DNA from: Microbacterium foliorum
Lineage (GTDB): Bacteria; Actinomycetota; Actinomycetes; Actinomycetales; Microbacteriaceae
Assembly (NCBI RefSeq): GCF_006385575.1
Contig: NZ_CP041040.1
Span: 1,488,001-1,552,000, forward strand
Direction of reading: 5' to 3'
Length of the DNA: 64,000 nt
Shown here: piece by piece, positions 25,120-33,716 of the stretch
Layout: the number at the start of each line of letters is the position of its first letter
Numbering within the stretch: position 1 is the stretch's first letter
Translations under genes and position numbers: made by a program
The notes under the pieces: generated by a model
The model's database searches: none
Told to the model about the DNA's origin: nothing
The model's input: only the letters and a program-made list of their open reading frames with translations

Positions 25120-26387
25120 GGGGCTCGCCTCCTTCTCGTCGGTGGCAGGACGACACGGAACGTCGTCGGGTCGGCCTCGAGGTCGACCGTCCCGCCGACC
25201 CCGAGAACGACGGATTGCACGAGTGCGAGTCCGACCCCGCGCCCGTGCGAGCCGGCAGGCTTGGTCGAGAACCCGTGTGCGAAGATCCGCGTTCGGAGTT
25301 CGGGAGCGATTCCGGGCCCGCTGTCCGAGACGGCGAGCACGATGCCGCCGTCGGTCGAGGGCTCGAGCGTGACCTGGACCCATCGTTCGGCGCCGGCGGA
25401 TGCGGCGTCCATGGCGTTGTCGATCAGGTTGCCGAGCACGGCCACGCTGTCGACCGGAGACAGCGGCGATTCGGGAGTGTCGGGATCGATCTGCAACCTC
25501 CAGTCGATGCCTCGTTCCTTCGCCTGCGAAGCCTTGCCGAGCAGAAGTGCGCCCACCGTCGGGTCGCCGGCCTGTCGTGCGGTGACCTGATCGACGAGCG
25601 ATTGGCTCTGTCGCGAGGTCTCGGTCAGGATCCCGATCGCCTCCTCCGCGCGGCCCAGCTCGAGCAGTGCGACGGCCGTGTGCATGCGGTTGCCGTGCTC
25701 GTGCGTCTGCGCCCGCAGAGCATCGCCGAGCGTTCGCAGCGATTCGTAGGAAGACACGGCATCGCGCACCTGCCCCGGCGGAAGGTCGCCCGCGATGCGT
25801 CGCGTGAACCGGCGAGCGGCCCAGGCTCCGAGAGTGCCGAGAGCCACCAAGCCGACGGTGATCCCGAGCGACAGCGGGAGCCGGCGGATCAGGGTGTCGG
25901 AGATCGATTCCGTCGTCACCCCGGCTGACACCCAACCGACCAGATCGCCGTCGTCTGAGTCGACCGGAACGATCGTTCGCACTGAAGCACCGAGAGTGCC
26001 GGTGAAGACCTCGGTGAAGGTCCGAGCTGTGTCGGGGATCGTGCCGAGGTACTTCTCGCCGATCTGCTCGATGTCGGGGTGGGTCACCCTGATGCCGTCC
26101 GGCGTCATGATCGTCACGAAGTCGAGATCCGCGGCGGCGATCACATCGAGTGCATACGGCTCGAGGATCCGTGTGGCCGCGTCGACGTCGCCGGCGTCCA
26201 ACGCCTCGGTCACCAGCGGTGACGCGGCCAGTGTCACGGCAGTCGCCGCGGTGACCCGCTCAGCCTCCGCGTGCGTGGCGCGCTGCGCATCGGAGACCAG
26301 GAAGACAGCCACCAGACCGCCGACGACGAGCGTCGCGATCAGGAGCACGACGAACACGCGTGAGGCGACGCTGCGTGCGGGTCTCAT
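25116..26387 (-). CDS. sensor histidine kinase, CitA/DcuS type
   Basis: A 423-residue membrane kinase. TM1 (about residues 10-32) is followed by an extracytoplasmic CitA/DcuS-like PAS sensor (about 33-170), TM2 (about 175-195), a short linker rather than a full cytoplasmic PAS domain, then the kinase core with the H-box QTHEHGNRMHTAVALLELG, N-box NLIDNAMDAA, DSGPGI and GRGVGLALV. Expected signal: extracellular di- or tricarboxylate. ATG at 26387 follows GGAAGGAC. The GTGA overlap couples it to the response regulator. A dicarboxylate transporter is encoded divergently. Confidence 0.9.
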   Translation of the reverse strand: MRPARSVASRVFVVLLIATLVVGGLVAVFLVSDAQRATHAEAERVTAATAVTLAASPLVTEALDAGDVDAATRILEPYALDVIAAADLDFVTIMTPDGIRVTHPDIEQIGEKYLGTIPDTARTFTEVFTGTLGASVRTIVPVDSDDGDLVGWVSAGVTTESISDTLIRRLPLSLGITVGLVALGTLGAWAARRFTRRIAGDLPPGQVRDAVSSYESLRTLGDALRAQTHEHGNRMHTAVALLELGRAEEAIGILTETSRQSQSLVDQVTARQAGDPTVGALLLGKASQAKERGIDWRLQIDPDTPESPLSPVDSVAVLGNLIDNAMDAASAGAERWVQVTLEPSTDGGIVLAVSDSGPGIAPELRTRIFAHGFSTKPAGSHGRGVGLALVQSVVLGVGGTVDLEADPTTFRVVLPPTRRRRAP

Positions 26388-26547
26388 CGCGTCCTTCCGA
26401 TCGTCGGTGATCGCGGAGCCGGCATATCGGTGGAGACCAATACGACCACAAATGGCGTCGCCGTGCGAAGTCCGCGACCGTGAGCTTACCGAAGGCGAGG
26501 GCGCCCGAGGGCATGAGACGAAGACGTTCATGATCAAGGAGGAAAAC

Positions 26548-27987
26548 ATGGCCATCACGACAGGGTTCTCGCTTCCCGGATTCCACTGGCGACGCGGCAA
26601 GCAGGCGTGGGACAGGCACACGTGGCTGTATGTCTCGGTGATCATCGCCGTCGTGCTCGGAGCGGCGGTCGGTCTCATCTGGCCCGAGGTCGGTCAGAGC
26701 CTCGAGCCGATCGGCATGGGCTTCGTGTCACTCATCAAGATGATGATCGCCCCGATCATCTTCTGCACGATCGTGGTGGGCGTCGGCTCGATCGCGAAGG
26801 CCGCGACCGTCGGCAAGATCGGCGGACTCGCGCTGCTCTACTTCATGGTGATGTCGACGTTCGCGCTGGCGATCGGTCTCGTGGTGGGCAACATCATCCA
26901 CCCGGGTGCCGGGCTCGACATGGCCAACGCGAACTACGACACCACCGACACCGAAGCCAAGACCACGACCGAGTTCATCCTCGGGATCATCCCGACGACC
27001 TTCTTCTCCGCCTTCACCGGTGAGAGCGTGCTGCAGGTGCTCTTCATCGCGCTGCTGGTCGGCTTCGCGCTCCAGGGGCTGGGAGACAAGGGCGCCCCGA
27101 TCATGGAGGCGGTCAAGAACCTCCAGAAGCTGGTGTTCCGCATCCTCGGCATGATCCTGTGGCTCGCGCCTCTCGGAGCCTTCGGAGCGATCGCGGCGGT
27201 GGTCGGAAAGACGGGCATCGCCGCCATCTGGAGCCTGGGCGTGCTCATGATCGCGTTCTACATCACCTGCATCCTGTTCATCGTGGTCGTGCTGGGGGCT
27301 CTGCTCTTCGCGGTGACGCGGGTGAACATCTTCAGCCTGGTCAAGTACCTCGCCCGCGAGTACCTGCTGATCGTCGGCACCTCGTCGTCGGAGTCCGCTC
27401 TTCCGCGCCTCATCGCCAAGATGGAGCACATCGGCGTCTCGAAGCCGGTCGTCGGGATCACGGTGCCCACCGGATACTCGTTCAACCTCGACGGCACGGC
27501 CATCTACCTGACCATGGCCTCGCTCTTCATCGCGACCGGCATGGGCCAGCCGATGACGATCGGCGAGCAGATCGGGCTGCTGGTGTTCATGATCATCGCG
27601 AGCAAGGGAGCCGCCGGTGTCACCGGCGCCGGACTCGCCACGCTCGCCGGTGGTCTGCAGGCGTACCGCCCAGACCTGGTCGACGGCGTCGGTGTGATCG
27701 TGGGCATCGACCGGTTCATGTCAGAGGGGCGCGCGCTGACCAACTTCACCGGCAACGCGGTCGCGACTCTGCTCATCGGCACCTGGACGCGTGAGATCGA
27801 TCGCGAGCGTGTGCAGCAGGTGCTGAGCGGAGCCCTGCCGTTCGAAGAGTCGACGCTCGACGGCGTGGATGACCACGGGATGGCAGACGAGAGCAAGGCG
27901 GTCGACATCCAGGGTCTCAAGGAGTCGGCGCTCGACGAGATGGCCGCGAAAGAGGAGCGAGCGCGGGCTCGCGCAGTGCAGCACTGA
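26548..27987 (+). CDS. dctA: dicarboxylate:cation symporter, DctA family
   Basis: A 479-residue Na+ or H+ coupled C4-dicarboxylate transporter. Landmarks of the DAACS fold are visible: LIKMMIAPIIFCTIVVGVGS, the serine-rich hairpin GTSSSESALPRL, PTGYSFNLDGTAIYLT, SKGAAGVTGAGL and GIDRFMSEGRALTNFTGN. The C-terminal 60 residues are charged and cytoplasmic. ATG at 26548 follows AAGGAGG at good spacing; an ATG at 26530 lies before that site and is rejected. Divergent from the kinase/regulator pair, which likely controls it. Ends in a strong palindromic terminator. Confidence 0.93.
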   Translation: MAITTGFSLPGFHWRRGKQAWDRHTWLYVSVIIAVVLGAAVGLIWPEVGQSLEPIGMGFVSLIKMMIAPIIFCTIVVGVGSIAKAATVGKIGGLALLYFMVMSTFALAIGLVVGNIIHPGAGLDMANANYDTTDTEAKTTTEFILGIIPTTFFSAFTGESVLQVLFIALLVGFALQGLGDKGAPIMEAVKNLQKLVFRILGMILWLAPLGAFGAIAAVVGKTGIAAIWSLGVLMIAFYITCILFIVVVLGALLFAVTRVNIFSLVKYLAREYLLIVGTSSSESALPRLIAKMEHIGVSKPVVGITVPTGYSFNLDGTAIYLTMASLFIATGMGQPMTIGEQIGLLVFMIIASKGAAGVTGAGLATLAGGLQAYRPDLVDGVGVIVGIDRFMSEGRALTNFTGNAVATLLIGTWTREIDRERVQQVLSGALPFEESTLDGVDDHGMADESKAVDIQGLKESALDEMAAKEERARARAVQH

Positions 27988-28005
27988 GCAGCAGGCGGAA
28001 AAGAG

Positions 28006-28041
28006 GGATGCGGGAGCCGACGATCGTCGGCTCCCGCATCC
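28006..28041. terminator. perfect palindromic terminator after dctA
   Basis: A 36-base perfect palindrome (16-bp arms around GATC) between the convergent dctA and DUF5302 genes. Confidence 0.85.
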
Positions 28042-28047
28042 GTGTGG

Positions 28048-28224
28048 TCAACCGCTCTTGCGTCGGAACTCGCGCCGCGTCTGCGGGGCGGGCGCGCCGT
28101 GGACGGCGGAGTCGCCATCCAGGTGGGCCTCGCCCTGCCGGTGGTGCGCGTTCTTCTTCTCGAGCGCTTCCTTGAACTTGCGCTTCATCTCCTCGCTGGA
28201 GGAGGCGCCTTCTTCGGTGCTCAT
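28048..28224 (-). CDS. DUF5302-like small protein
   Basis: A 58-residue, highly charged protein with no membrane segment. It begins MSTEEGASSSEEMKRKFKEAL and ends APQTRREFRRKSG, matching the actinobacterial DUF5302 pattern: acidic N-terminus, short amphipathic helix, basic C-terminus. Function unknown. Third-position GC content and the intact frame support it as real although it is very short. It is convergent with dctA across a shared terminator, and upstream of it lies the DedA gene on the same strand. Confidence 0.75.
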   Translation of the reverse strand: MSTEEGASSSEEMKRKFKEALEKKNAHHRQGEAHLDGDSAVHGAPAPQTRREFRRKSG

Positions 28225-28263
28225 GTTCGCCAGCCTAGGGCACGCCCCTGACCGCCGGGTGGA

Positions 28264-28836
28264 TCACTTCCGGGCACGACGGGACACGAGGTCGATCACC
28301 GCGCCGAGCCCGACCGCCACGGCGACCGACACCAGCACAGCCACGACGGGCCCACCCGGCACGAGTGCGGCCACGACGGCGCCGACGGACGCCTGGTACC
28401 CGGCCCACCCGAGAGCCGCCACGGAGACCAGCAGCAGGTACCGGCCGGGGTGGATGCGCGAGGCGCCCGCGACGAGATTGATCGCCAGACGCGCGAACGG
28501 CACGAAACGTGCGGTGAAGAGCACCGTGGCGGTCCCACCATCCAGACGGCGCCGCGCCCAGTCGAGGGCCTGGCGCACACGCGGCGCACGCATCCATCGC
28601 CAGCGATCGGTGCCGACGGTGCGACCGATGAGATAGCAGGCGGTGTCTCCTGCCGCAGCCGCAGCTGCCGCGCACACGATCACCGCCCAGAGCGGGGGAG
28701 CACCGGTGGTCGACGCGATGGCACCGAGTGCGGTCACCGCGACCTCTCCCGGCACGACGACGAAGAACGCATCGCCGAACACGAGAACGCTCATGATAAC
28801 GAGGGCCCATGGGCCGCTGAGCAGGTCGATCGGCAC
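28264..28836 (-). CDS. DedA family membrane protein
   Basis: A roughly 190-residue polytopic membrane protein of the DedA/SNARE-associated family, linked in other bacteria to lipid-carrier recycling and membrane homeostasis. Motifs are VFGDAFFVVVPGEVAV, GDTACYLIGR and FTARFVPFARLAINLVAG, with the Arg of FTARF conserved. About five hydrophobic segments. The start is uncertain: GTG at 28836 lies just one base after GGAGG, closer than usual, and no other good start is seen. Divergent from the glycosyltransferase fusion gene. Confidence 0.85.
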   Translation of the reverse strand: MPIDLLSGPWALVIMSVLVFGDAFFVVVPGEVAVTALGAIASTTGAPPLWAVIVCAAAAAAAGDTACYLIGRTVGTDRWRWMRAPRVRQALDWARRRLDGGTATVLFTARFVPFARLAINLVAGASRIHPGRYLLLVSVAALGWAGYQASVGAVVAALVPGGPVVAVLVSVAVAVGLGAVIDLVSRRARK

Positions 28837-28975
28837 ACCTCCACAGTGCTCGGCGCGGGTGAACGGGAACCAACGTCCGGATAGCCGGTGACCAGCGCTC
28901 CAGCATCCGGTGAACTTCTGGTGCCCAGGGCCGTTTCCCGCGTACCGCGTGTGCCGGTGGCAGCATCCTGGGGTT

Positions 28976-30919
28976 GTGAGAGTCGCGATCGTGACAGAGT
29001 CCTTCCTTCCGCACATGAACGGTGTCACCGGATCCGTACTGCAGATCCTCGGCCACCTCGAACGCGCAGGCCACGAAGCGCACGTGATCGCACCGGATGC
29101 GCTCGGCATGCCGGCACAGGTCCATGGCGCAGCCGTCGAACCCATGCCCAGCCTCGCGCTCCCCGGCTACCGCAACGTACGGGTGGGAACCTCGCCTGCG
29201 CGACAGGTCGCGGCATCGCTGCGTCGCTTCGCTCCGGATGTCGTGCATCTGGCCTCGCCCTTCGCCCTCGGCTGGCGAGGCGCGCTCGCCGCAGAGCAAC
29301 TCGGCGTTGCCTCGGTCGCCGCGTACCAGACGGATGTCGCGGCATACACGCAGAGGTACCGCATCCCTGCGGCGACGGGCATCGCACAGTCGCACATCGC
29401 GCGGCTCCATCGGCGGGCGACCCTGACACTCGCACCGTCGGCTGATTCGGCGCAGCAGCTCGCCGCGCTCGGTGTCGATCGAGTGCGTCGGTGGGGGAGA
29501 GGCGTGGATGCCGACAGGTTCCAGTCGGCCCGACGCAGCGCGACGCTGCGCGCGGAGTGGGGCACCGAGGTCGTGATGATCGGCTATGTGGGTCGACTCG
29601 CCCCGGAGAAGCAGGTCGAGGACCTGGCTGTGCTGCAGACGATCCCCGGGACGCGTCTCGTGATCGTGGGCGACGGACCGACCAGGCCCAGGCTCGAAGC
29701 CCTGATGCCCGGCGCTCTCTTTCTCGGGCACCTCGAGGGCGACGCTCTCGCGGAAGCGATGGCATCGTTCGACGTGTTCGTGCACCCGGGGGAGAGCGAG
29801 ACCTTCGGCCAGACTCTGCAGGAGGCGCACGCGAGCGGGGTGCCCGTCATCGCCACCGGACGCGGAGGGCCCCTCGGCCTCGTGCGCATGGGGATCGACG
29901 GGTGGCTCTATCGGCCCGGCGATCTAGACGATCTGCGCATGCGCGTCGCCGACCTCACCGGGGACGCGCGCAAACGCCGGGCGTTCGGTGCAGCAGGGCG
30001 CGAGGCAGTGCAGGGTCGCAGCTGGGCGACCACCTGCGATCAGCTCCTGGGACATTTCGACGAGGCACAAGAGCTCCGGGCTGTGGATGCCGGACTGCGC
30101 GCTCGCCGCCTCACCCGCCCAGAGCCCAGCGTTCCCGTCGCCGCGCGTCGCTGGCAACGATACGTGGCACTCGGAGACTCGCTCACCGAGGGGCTGTGCG
30201 ACCCGGCCCCCGATGGCGCGCTGCGCGGATGGGCTGACCGACTCGCGCTCCTGCTCGCCGCCCGAGGAGGGCTGCACTATGCGAACCTCGCCATCAGGTC
30301 GAAGCGCGTACGCGACGTGTGCACCACGCAGCTTCCGCGAGCACTCGAGCTCCAACCGGATCTCGTGTCGATCCTCATCGGCGCCAACGACCTCGTCAAG
30401 CCCAACGTCGACATACCGGCGCTCGCCGCAGAGCTCGAGGGTGCCATCACTCGGCTCCGGAGCATCGGAGCGGATGTCCTCCTCGTCACACCGTTCCTTC
30501 CCCGTCGGCGCGCGGCCTCGATGTACACGAAGCGGTTCGCGGCGTTCGCCACGGCGCTCACAGGCATCGCGGCGCGCACGGGTGCGATCCTGATCGACAC
30601 GGACCTGCATCCGTCGCTCCCCGACCGCCCGAACTGGGGTGAGGACCTCGTGCACCTGAGCAGTCGAGGCCACAGGTTCCTCGCGTACCGGGCGGGTGAG
30701 GTGCTCGCGGTGCCGCACGCCGACGCACTCGGAGCACTCGATGCGGCTCTGCACGAGAACGAGCCGATCGGGGCGGGGCTGTGGTGGCGGCGGCACGCAC
30801 TGCCGTGGGTATGGCGACGACTGCACGGACGCACGGCGGGTGACGGGCGCGTCGCGAAGCATGACGACTACGTCTATCTCGGGCGATCGAGCGCCCCGCG
30901 CAACGTCAAGGTCGGCTGA
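28976..30919 (+). CDS. GT4 glycosyltransferase fused to SGNH/GDSL hydrolase
   Basis: A 647-residue two-domain protein in one uninterrupted frame. Residues 1-370 or so form a GT-B family 4 glycosyltransferase similar to GDP-mannose-dependent alpha-mannosyltransferases: N-terminal ESFLPHMNGVTGSV, GYVGRLAPEKQ, and the EX7E motif in HPGESETFGQTLQEAHASG. Residues about 395-600 form an SGNH hydrolase with Ser402 in GDSLTEG, Asn471 in IGANDLVKP, and Asp557/His560 in DLVHLS. No signal peptide or membrane helix, so both act in the cytoplasm. GTG at 28976 gives the typical RVAIVTESF beginning. A mannosylation/deacylation couple on one glycolipid is possible but speculative. Confidence 0.88.
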   Translation: MRVAIVTESFLPHMNGVTGSVLQILGHLERAGHEAHVIAPDALGMPAQVHGAAVEPMPSLALPGYRNVRVGTSPARQVAASLRRFAPDVVHLASPFALGWRGALAAEQLGVASVAAYQTDVAAYTQRYRIPAATGIAQSHIARLHRRATLTLAPSADSAQQLAALGVDRVRRWGRGVDADRFQSARRSATLRAEWGTEVVMIGYVGRLAPEKQVEDLAVLQTIPGTRLVIVGDGPTRPRLEALMPGALFLGHLEGDALAEAMASFDVFVHPGESETFGQTLQEAHASGVPVIATGRGGPLGLVRMGIDGWLYRPGDLDDLRMRVADLTGDARKRRAFGAAGREAVQGRSWATTCDQLLGHFDEAQELRAVDAGLRARRLTRPEPSVPVAARRWQRYVALGDSLTEGLCDPAPDGALRGWADRLALLLAARGGLHYANLAIRSKRVRDVCTTQLPRALELQPDLVSILIGANDLVKPNVDIPALAAELEGAITRLRSIGADVLLVTPFLPRRRAASMYTKRFAAFATALTGIAARTGAILIDTDLHPSLPDRPNWGEDLVHLSSRGHRFLAYRAGEVLAVPHADALGALDAALHENEPIGAGLWWRRHALPWVWRRLHGRTAGDGRVAKHDDYVYLGRSSAPRNVKVG

Positions 30920-30926
30920 CTGCCGG

Positions 30927-30952
30927 GGCTGTCGCGGCGTGGCACGACAGCC
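30927..30952 (+). terminator. hairpin after the GT4-SGNH gene
   Basis: GGCTGTCG (30927-30934) pairs with CGACAGCC (30945-30952), loop of 10 bases, just after the stop. No T tract. Confidence 0.5.
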
Positions 30953-31040
30953 GGAGCGCGGACATTGAATGGCCCGCTGATAGGCTGGACGTGGTCGGCG
31001 TGTGTCGACCGGACAATTTCATATCGACTCATGGAGCGAT

Positions 31041-31140
31041 CGGCGGAGAGCTGGTCCCCTGTGGTGGGTTCCTCGGCGCGACGTCGGGTGGCTTTCTACT
31101 GGTGGCCAGCGCAGGTGAGATTCGCGGGAATGCCCGCGCG
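31041..31140 (+). ncRNA. structured pnp leader, candidate Actino-pnp RNA motif
   Basis: The roughly 305-base gap before pnp has no gene. Its transcript would fold: GCTGGTC (31050-31056) pairs with GGCCAGC (31104-31110), and CGCGGG-AATG-CCCGCG (31123-31138) is a perfect 6-bp hairpin. A conserved cis-acting Actino-pnp RNA is known upstream of actinobacterial PNPase genes, and position and architecture fit. I could not align it to a covariance model. A palindrome GACTCGCGAGTC (31192-31203) lies just before the ribosome-binding site. PNPase autoregulation is the inferred role. Confidence 0.6.
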
Positions 31141-31225
31141 CCCATATCCGTCAGGATCCGCTCCTTCATGAATGCGCTCGCGCGTCACACGGACTCGCGA
31201 GTCTAAACAAAGAAGGAGAGACCTC

Positions 31226-33502
31226 TTGGAAGGTCCTGAAATCACCGCCACCGAGGCCGTTCTCGACAACGGCCGCTTCGGCACCCGCACCATCCGCTTC
31301 GAGACCGGCCGCCTCGCGCAGCAGGCTCAGGGCGCAGTCGCCGCGTACCTCGACGGCGAGACCATGCTCCTCTCGGCCACCAGCGCGGGCAAGCACCCCC
31401 GCGAGGGCTTCGACTTCTTCCCGCTGACGGTCGATGTCGAAGAGCGCTCGTACGCTGCAGGCAAGATCCCCGGCTCGTTCTTCCGTCGTGAGGGTCGTCC
31501 CTCCACCGAGGCGATCCTCGTCTGCCGTCTGATCGACCGTCCGCTGCGTCCGTCGTTCGTCGACGGTCTGCGCAACGAGGTCCAGGTCGTCATCACCGTG
31601 ATGTCGATCGCTCCGGGCGAGTTCTACGACGCTCTCGCCATCAACGCCGCCTCCGCGTCGACGCAGATCTCGGGTCTTCCGTTCTCGGGTCCCGTCGCCG
31701 GTGTGCGCCTCGCGTTCATCCCCGGCCACGGCGAGCACGCCGACCAGTGGGTCGCGTTCCCGAACGCCGAGCAGGTCTCCGAGGCCGTGTTCGATCTGAT
31801 CGTCGCCGGCCGTGTCGTCACCAAGGCCGATGGCACTGAAGACGTCGCGATCATGATGGTCGAGGCTGAGGCCACCGAGGGCAGCTGGAACCTGATCAAG
31901 GCCGGCGCCACCAAGCCCGACGAGACCATCGTCGCGCAGGGCCTCGAGGCATCGAAGCCGTTCATCGCTCAGCTCGTCAAGGCTCAGGCCGAGCTGGCAT
32001 CGACCTCGTCGAAGGAGCCGGGCGTCTACCCGGTCTTCCCGGCATACAGCCAGGAGGTCTACGACTTCGTCGCCGGCCGCTCCTACGACGACCTCGTCGG
32101 CGTCTACCAGATCGCCGACAAGGTCGAGCGTCAGACGTCCGACGATGCGATCAAGGATCGCGTCAGGGCCGAGCTCATCGAGGCGACCGAGGCGGGCAAC
32201 CTTCCGGCAGCCGCACCGCTCGAGTTCTCCGCGGCGTACAAGTCCGTCACGAAGAAGATCGTTCGCGGTCGCATCCTCACCGAGGGCGCACGCATCGACG
32301 GTCGTGGTCTGGCGGACATCCGTCCGCTCGACGCAGAGGTGCAGGTCATCCCGCGCGTGCACGGATCGGCGATCTTCCAGCGCGGCGAGACCCAGATCCT
32401 GGGTGTCACCACGCTGAACATGCTCAAGATGGAGCAGCAGATCGACTCGCTGTCGCCCGTCACGAGCAAGCGCTACATGCACCACTACAACTTCCCGCCG
32501 TACTCGACCGGTGAGACCGGCCGTGTCGGTTCGCCGAAGCGTCGCGAGATCGGGCACGGCTTCCTCGCCGAGCGCGCGCTCGTGCCGGTTCTGCCGAGCC
32601 GCGAGGAGTTCCCCTACGCGATCCGTCAGGTCTCCGAGGCGCTGAGCTCCAACGGCTCCACGTCGATGGGGTCCGTCTGCGCGTCGACCCTGTCGCTGCT
32701 GAACGCAGGTGTGCCGCTGCGTGCACCCGTCGCCGGCATCGCCATGGGTCTCGTCTCCGATGAGGTCGACGGTGAGACCCGCTACGCGGCGCTGACCGAC
32801 ATCCTCGGTGCGGAAGACGCTCTGGGCGACATGGACTTCAAGGTCGCGGGTACCGGTGAGTTCATCACCGCCATCCAGCTCGACACGAAGCTCGACGGCA
32901 TCCCGACGTCGGTTCTCGCCGGTGCGCTGACGCAGGCCCGCGATGCTCGTCTGACGATCCTCAACGTCCTGAACGCCGCGATCGACGCGCCCGACGAGAT
33001 GGCGCCGACCGCGCCTCGCGTCATCAGCGTGCAGATCCCGGTCGACAAGATCGGCGAGCTGATCGGCCCGAAGGGCAAGACGATCAACGCGATCCAGGAC
33101 GAGACCGGTGCGCAGATCTCCATCGAGGAGGATGGCACCGTCTACATCGGCGCGACCGACGGCCCCTCGGCCGAAGCCGCCCGTGCCCAGGTCAACGCGA
33201 TCGCCAACCCGACCAACCCGGAGATCGGCGAGCAGTTCCTCGGAACCGTCGTCAAGATCGCGACGTTCGGTGCGTTCGTCTCGCTGCTTCCTGGAAAGGA
33301 CGGCCTGCTGCACGTCACCGAGGTGCGCAAGCTCGCCGGTGGTAAGCGTGTCGAGAACGTCGACGATGTGCTGTCGGTCGGTCAGAAGATCCTCGTGAAG
33401 ATCACGAAGATCGACGACCGCGGCAAGCTCTCGCTCGAGCCCGTGCTCGATGACGCTCCTGCAGCGGACGCAGCATCTGGTGAAGAGGCCGCAGCCGAGT
33501 AA
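31226..33502 (+). CDS. pnp: polynucleotide phosphorylase / guanosine pentaphosphate synthetase
   Basis: A 758-residue 3'-5' phosphorolytic exoribonuclease of the RNA-degradation machinery; in actinobacteria the homologue GpsI was also described with (p)ppGpp-related synthetase activity. Order: RNase PH domain 1 (FFRREGRPS), helical domain, RNase PH domain 2 ([27 protein letters not shown]), KH domain with IGPKGKT, then S1 domain ([17 protein letters not shown]). The start is TTG at 31226, seven bases after AAGGAG, giving the normal family N-terminus [14 protein letters not shown] long structured leader and a strong terminator flank it. Confidence 0.96.
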   Translation: MEGPEITATEAVLDNGRFGTRTIRFETGRLAQQAQGAVAAYLDGETMLLSATSAGKHPREGFDFFPLTVDVEERSYAAGKIPGSFFRREGRPSTEAILVCRLIDRPLRPSFVDGLRNEVQVVITVMSIAPGEFYDALAINAASASTQISGLPFSGPVAGVRLAFIPGHGEHADQWVAFPNAEQVSEAVFDLIVAGRVVTKADGTEDVAIMMVEAEATEGSWNLIKAGATKPDETIVAQGLEASKPFIAQLVKAQAELASTSSKEPGVYPVFPAYSQEVYDFVAGRSYDDLVGVYQIADKVERQTSDDAIKDRVRAELIEATEAGNLPAAAPLEFSAAYKSVTKKIVRGRILTEGARIDGRGLADIRPLDAEVQVIPRVHGSAIFQRGETQILGVTTLNMLKMEQQIDSLSPVTSKRYMHHYNFPPYSTGETGRVGSPKRREIGHGFLAERALVPVLPSREEFPYAIRQVSEALSSNGSTSMGSVCASTLSLLNAGVPLRAPVAGIAMGLVSDEVDGETRYAALTDILGAEDALGDMDFKVAGTGEFITAIQLDTKLDGIPTSVLAGALTQARDARLTILNVLNAAIDAPDEMAPTAPRVISVQIPVDKIGELIGPKGKTINAIQDETGAQISIEEDGTVYIGATDGPSAEAARAQVNAIANPTNPEIGEQFLGTVVKIATFGAFVSLLPGKDGLLHVTEVRKLAGGKRVENVDDVLSVGQKILVKITKIDDRGKLSLEPVLDDAPAADAASGEEAAAE

Positions 33503-33516
33503 TCGACTGCTCTTTC

Positions 33517-33560
33517 GACGGAGCCCGGGTCATCCTTCGCGGATGGCCCGGGCTTCGTCG
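33517..33560 (+). terminator. pnp terminator
   Basis: A long stem: CGACG, mismatch, then a 14-bp arm (33522-33535) pairing with 33541-33554, closed by CGTCG, with a TTCGC loop and one G-U pair. Confidence 0.8.
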
Positions 33561-33716
33561 TATCCGATGTGACCAAACCGTTATGCGAAGTTCTTGCGCC
33601 GTTCCCCGGATTGGTCAGCGAGTTCGCGGATCTCGCTTACTCTCGAAGTACGCACCGGGGGGTGCATTCGAGGCAGTGACGGAGGTCGGTACGCACCGGC
33701 CGACGGGGGTGAGGAT

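Noticed and set aside
31166-33313. Long open frame antisense to pnp
   Set aside because: It mirrors the high-GC codon pattern of pnp, has no ribosome-binding site or domain, and pnp is certain.
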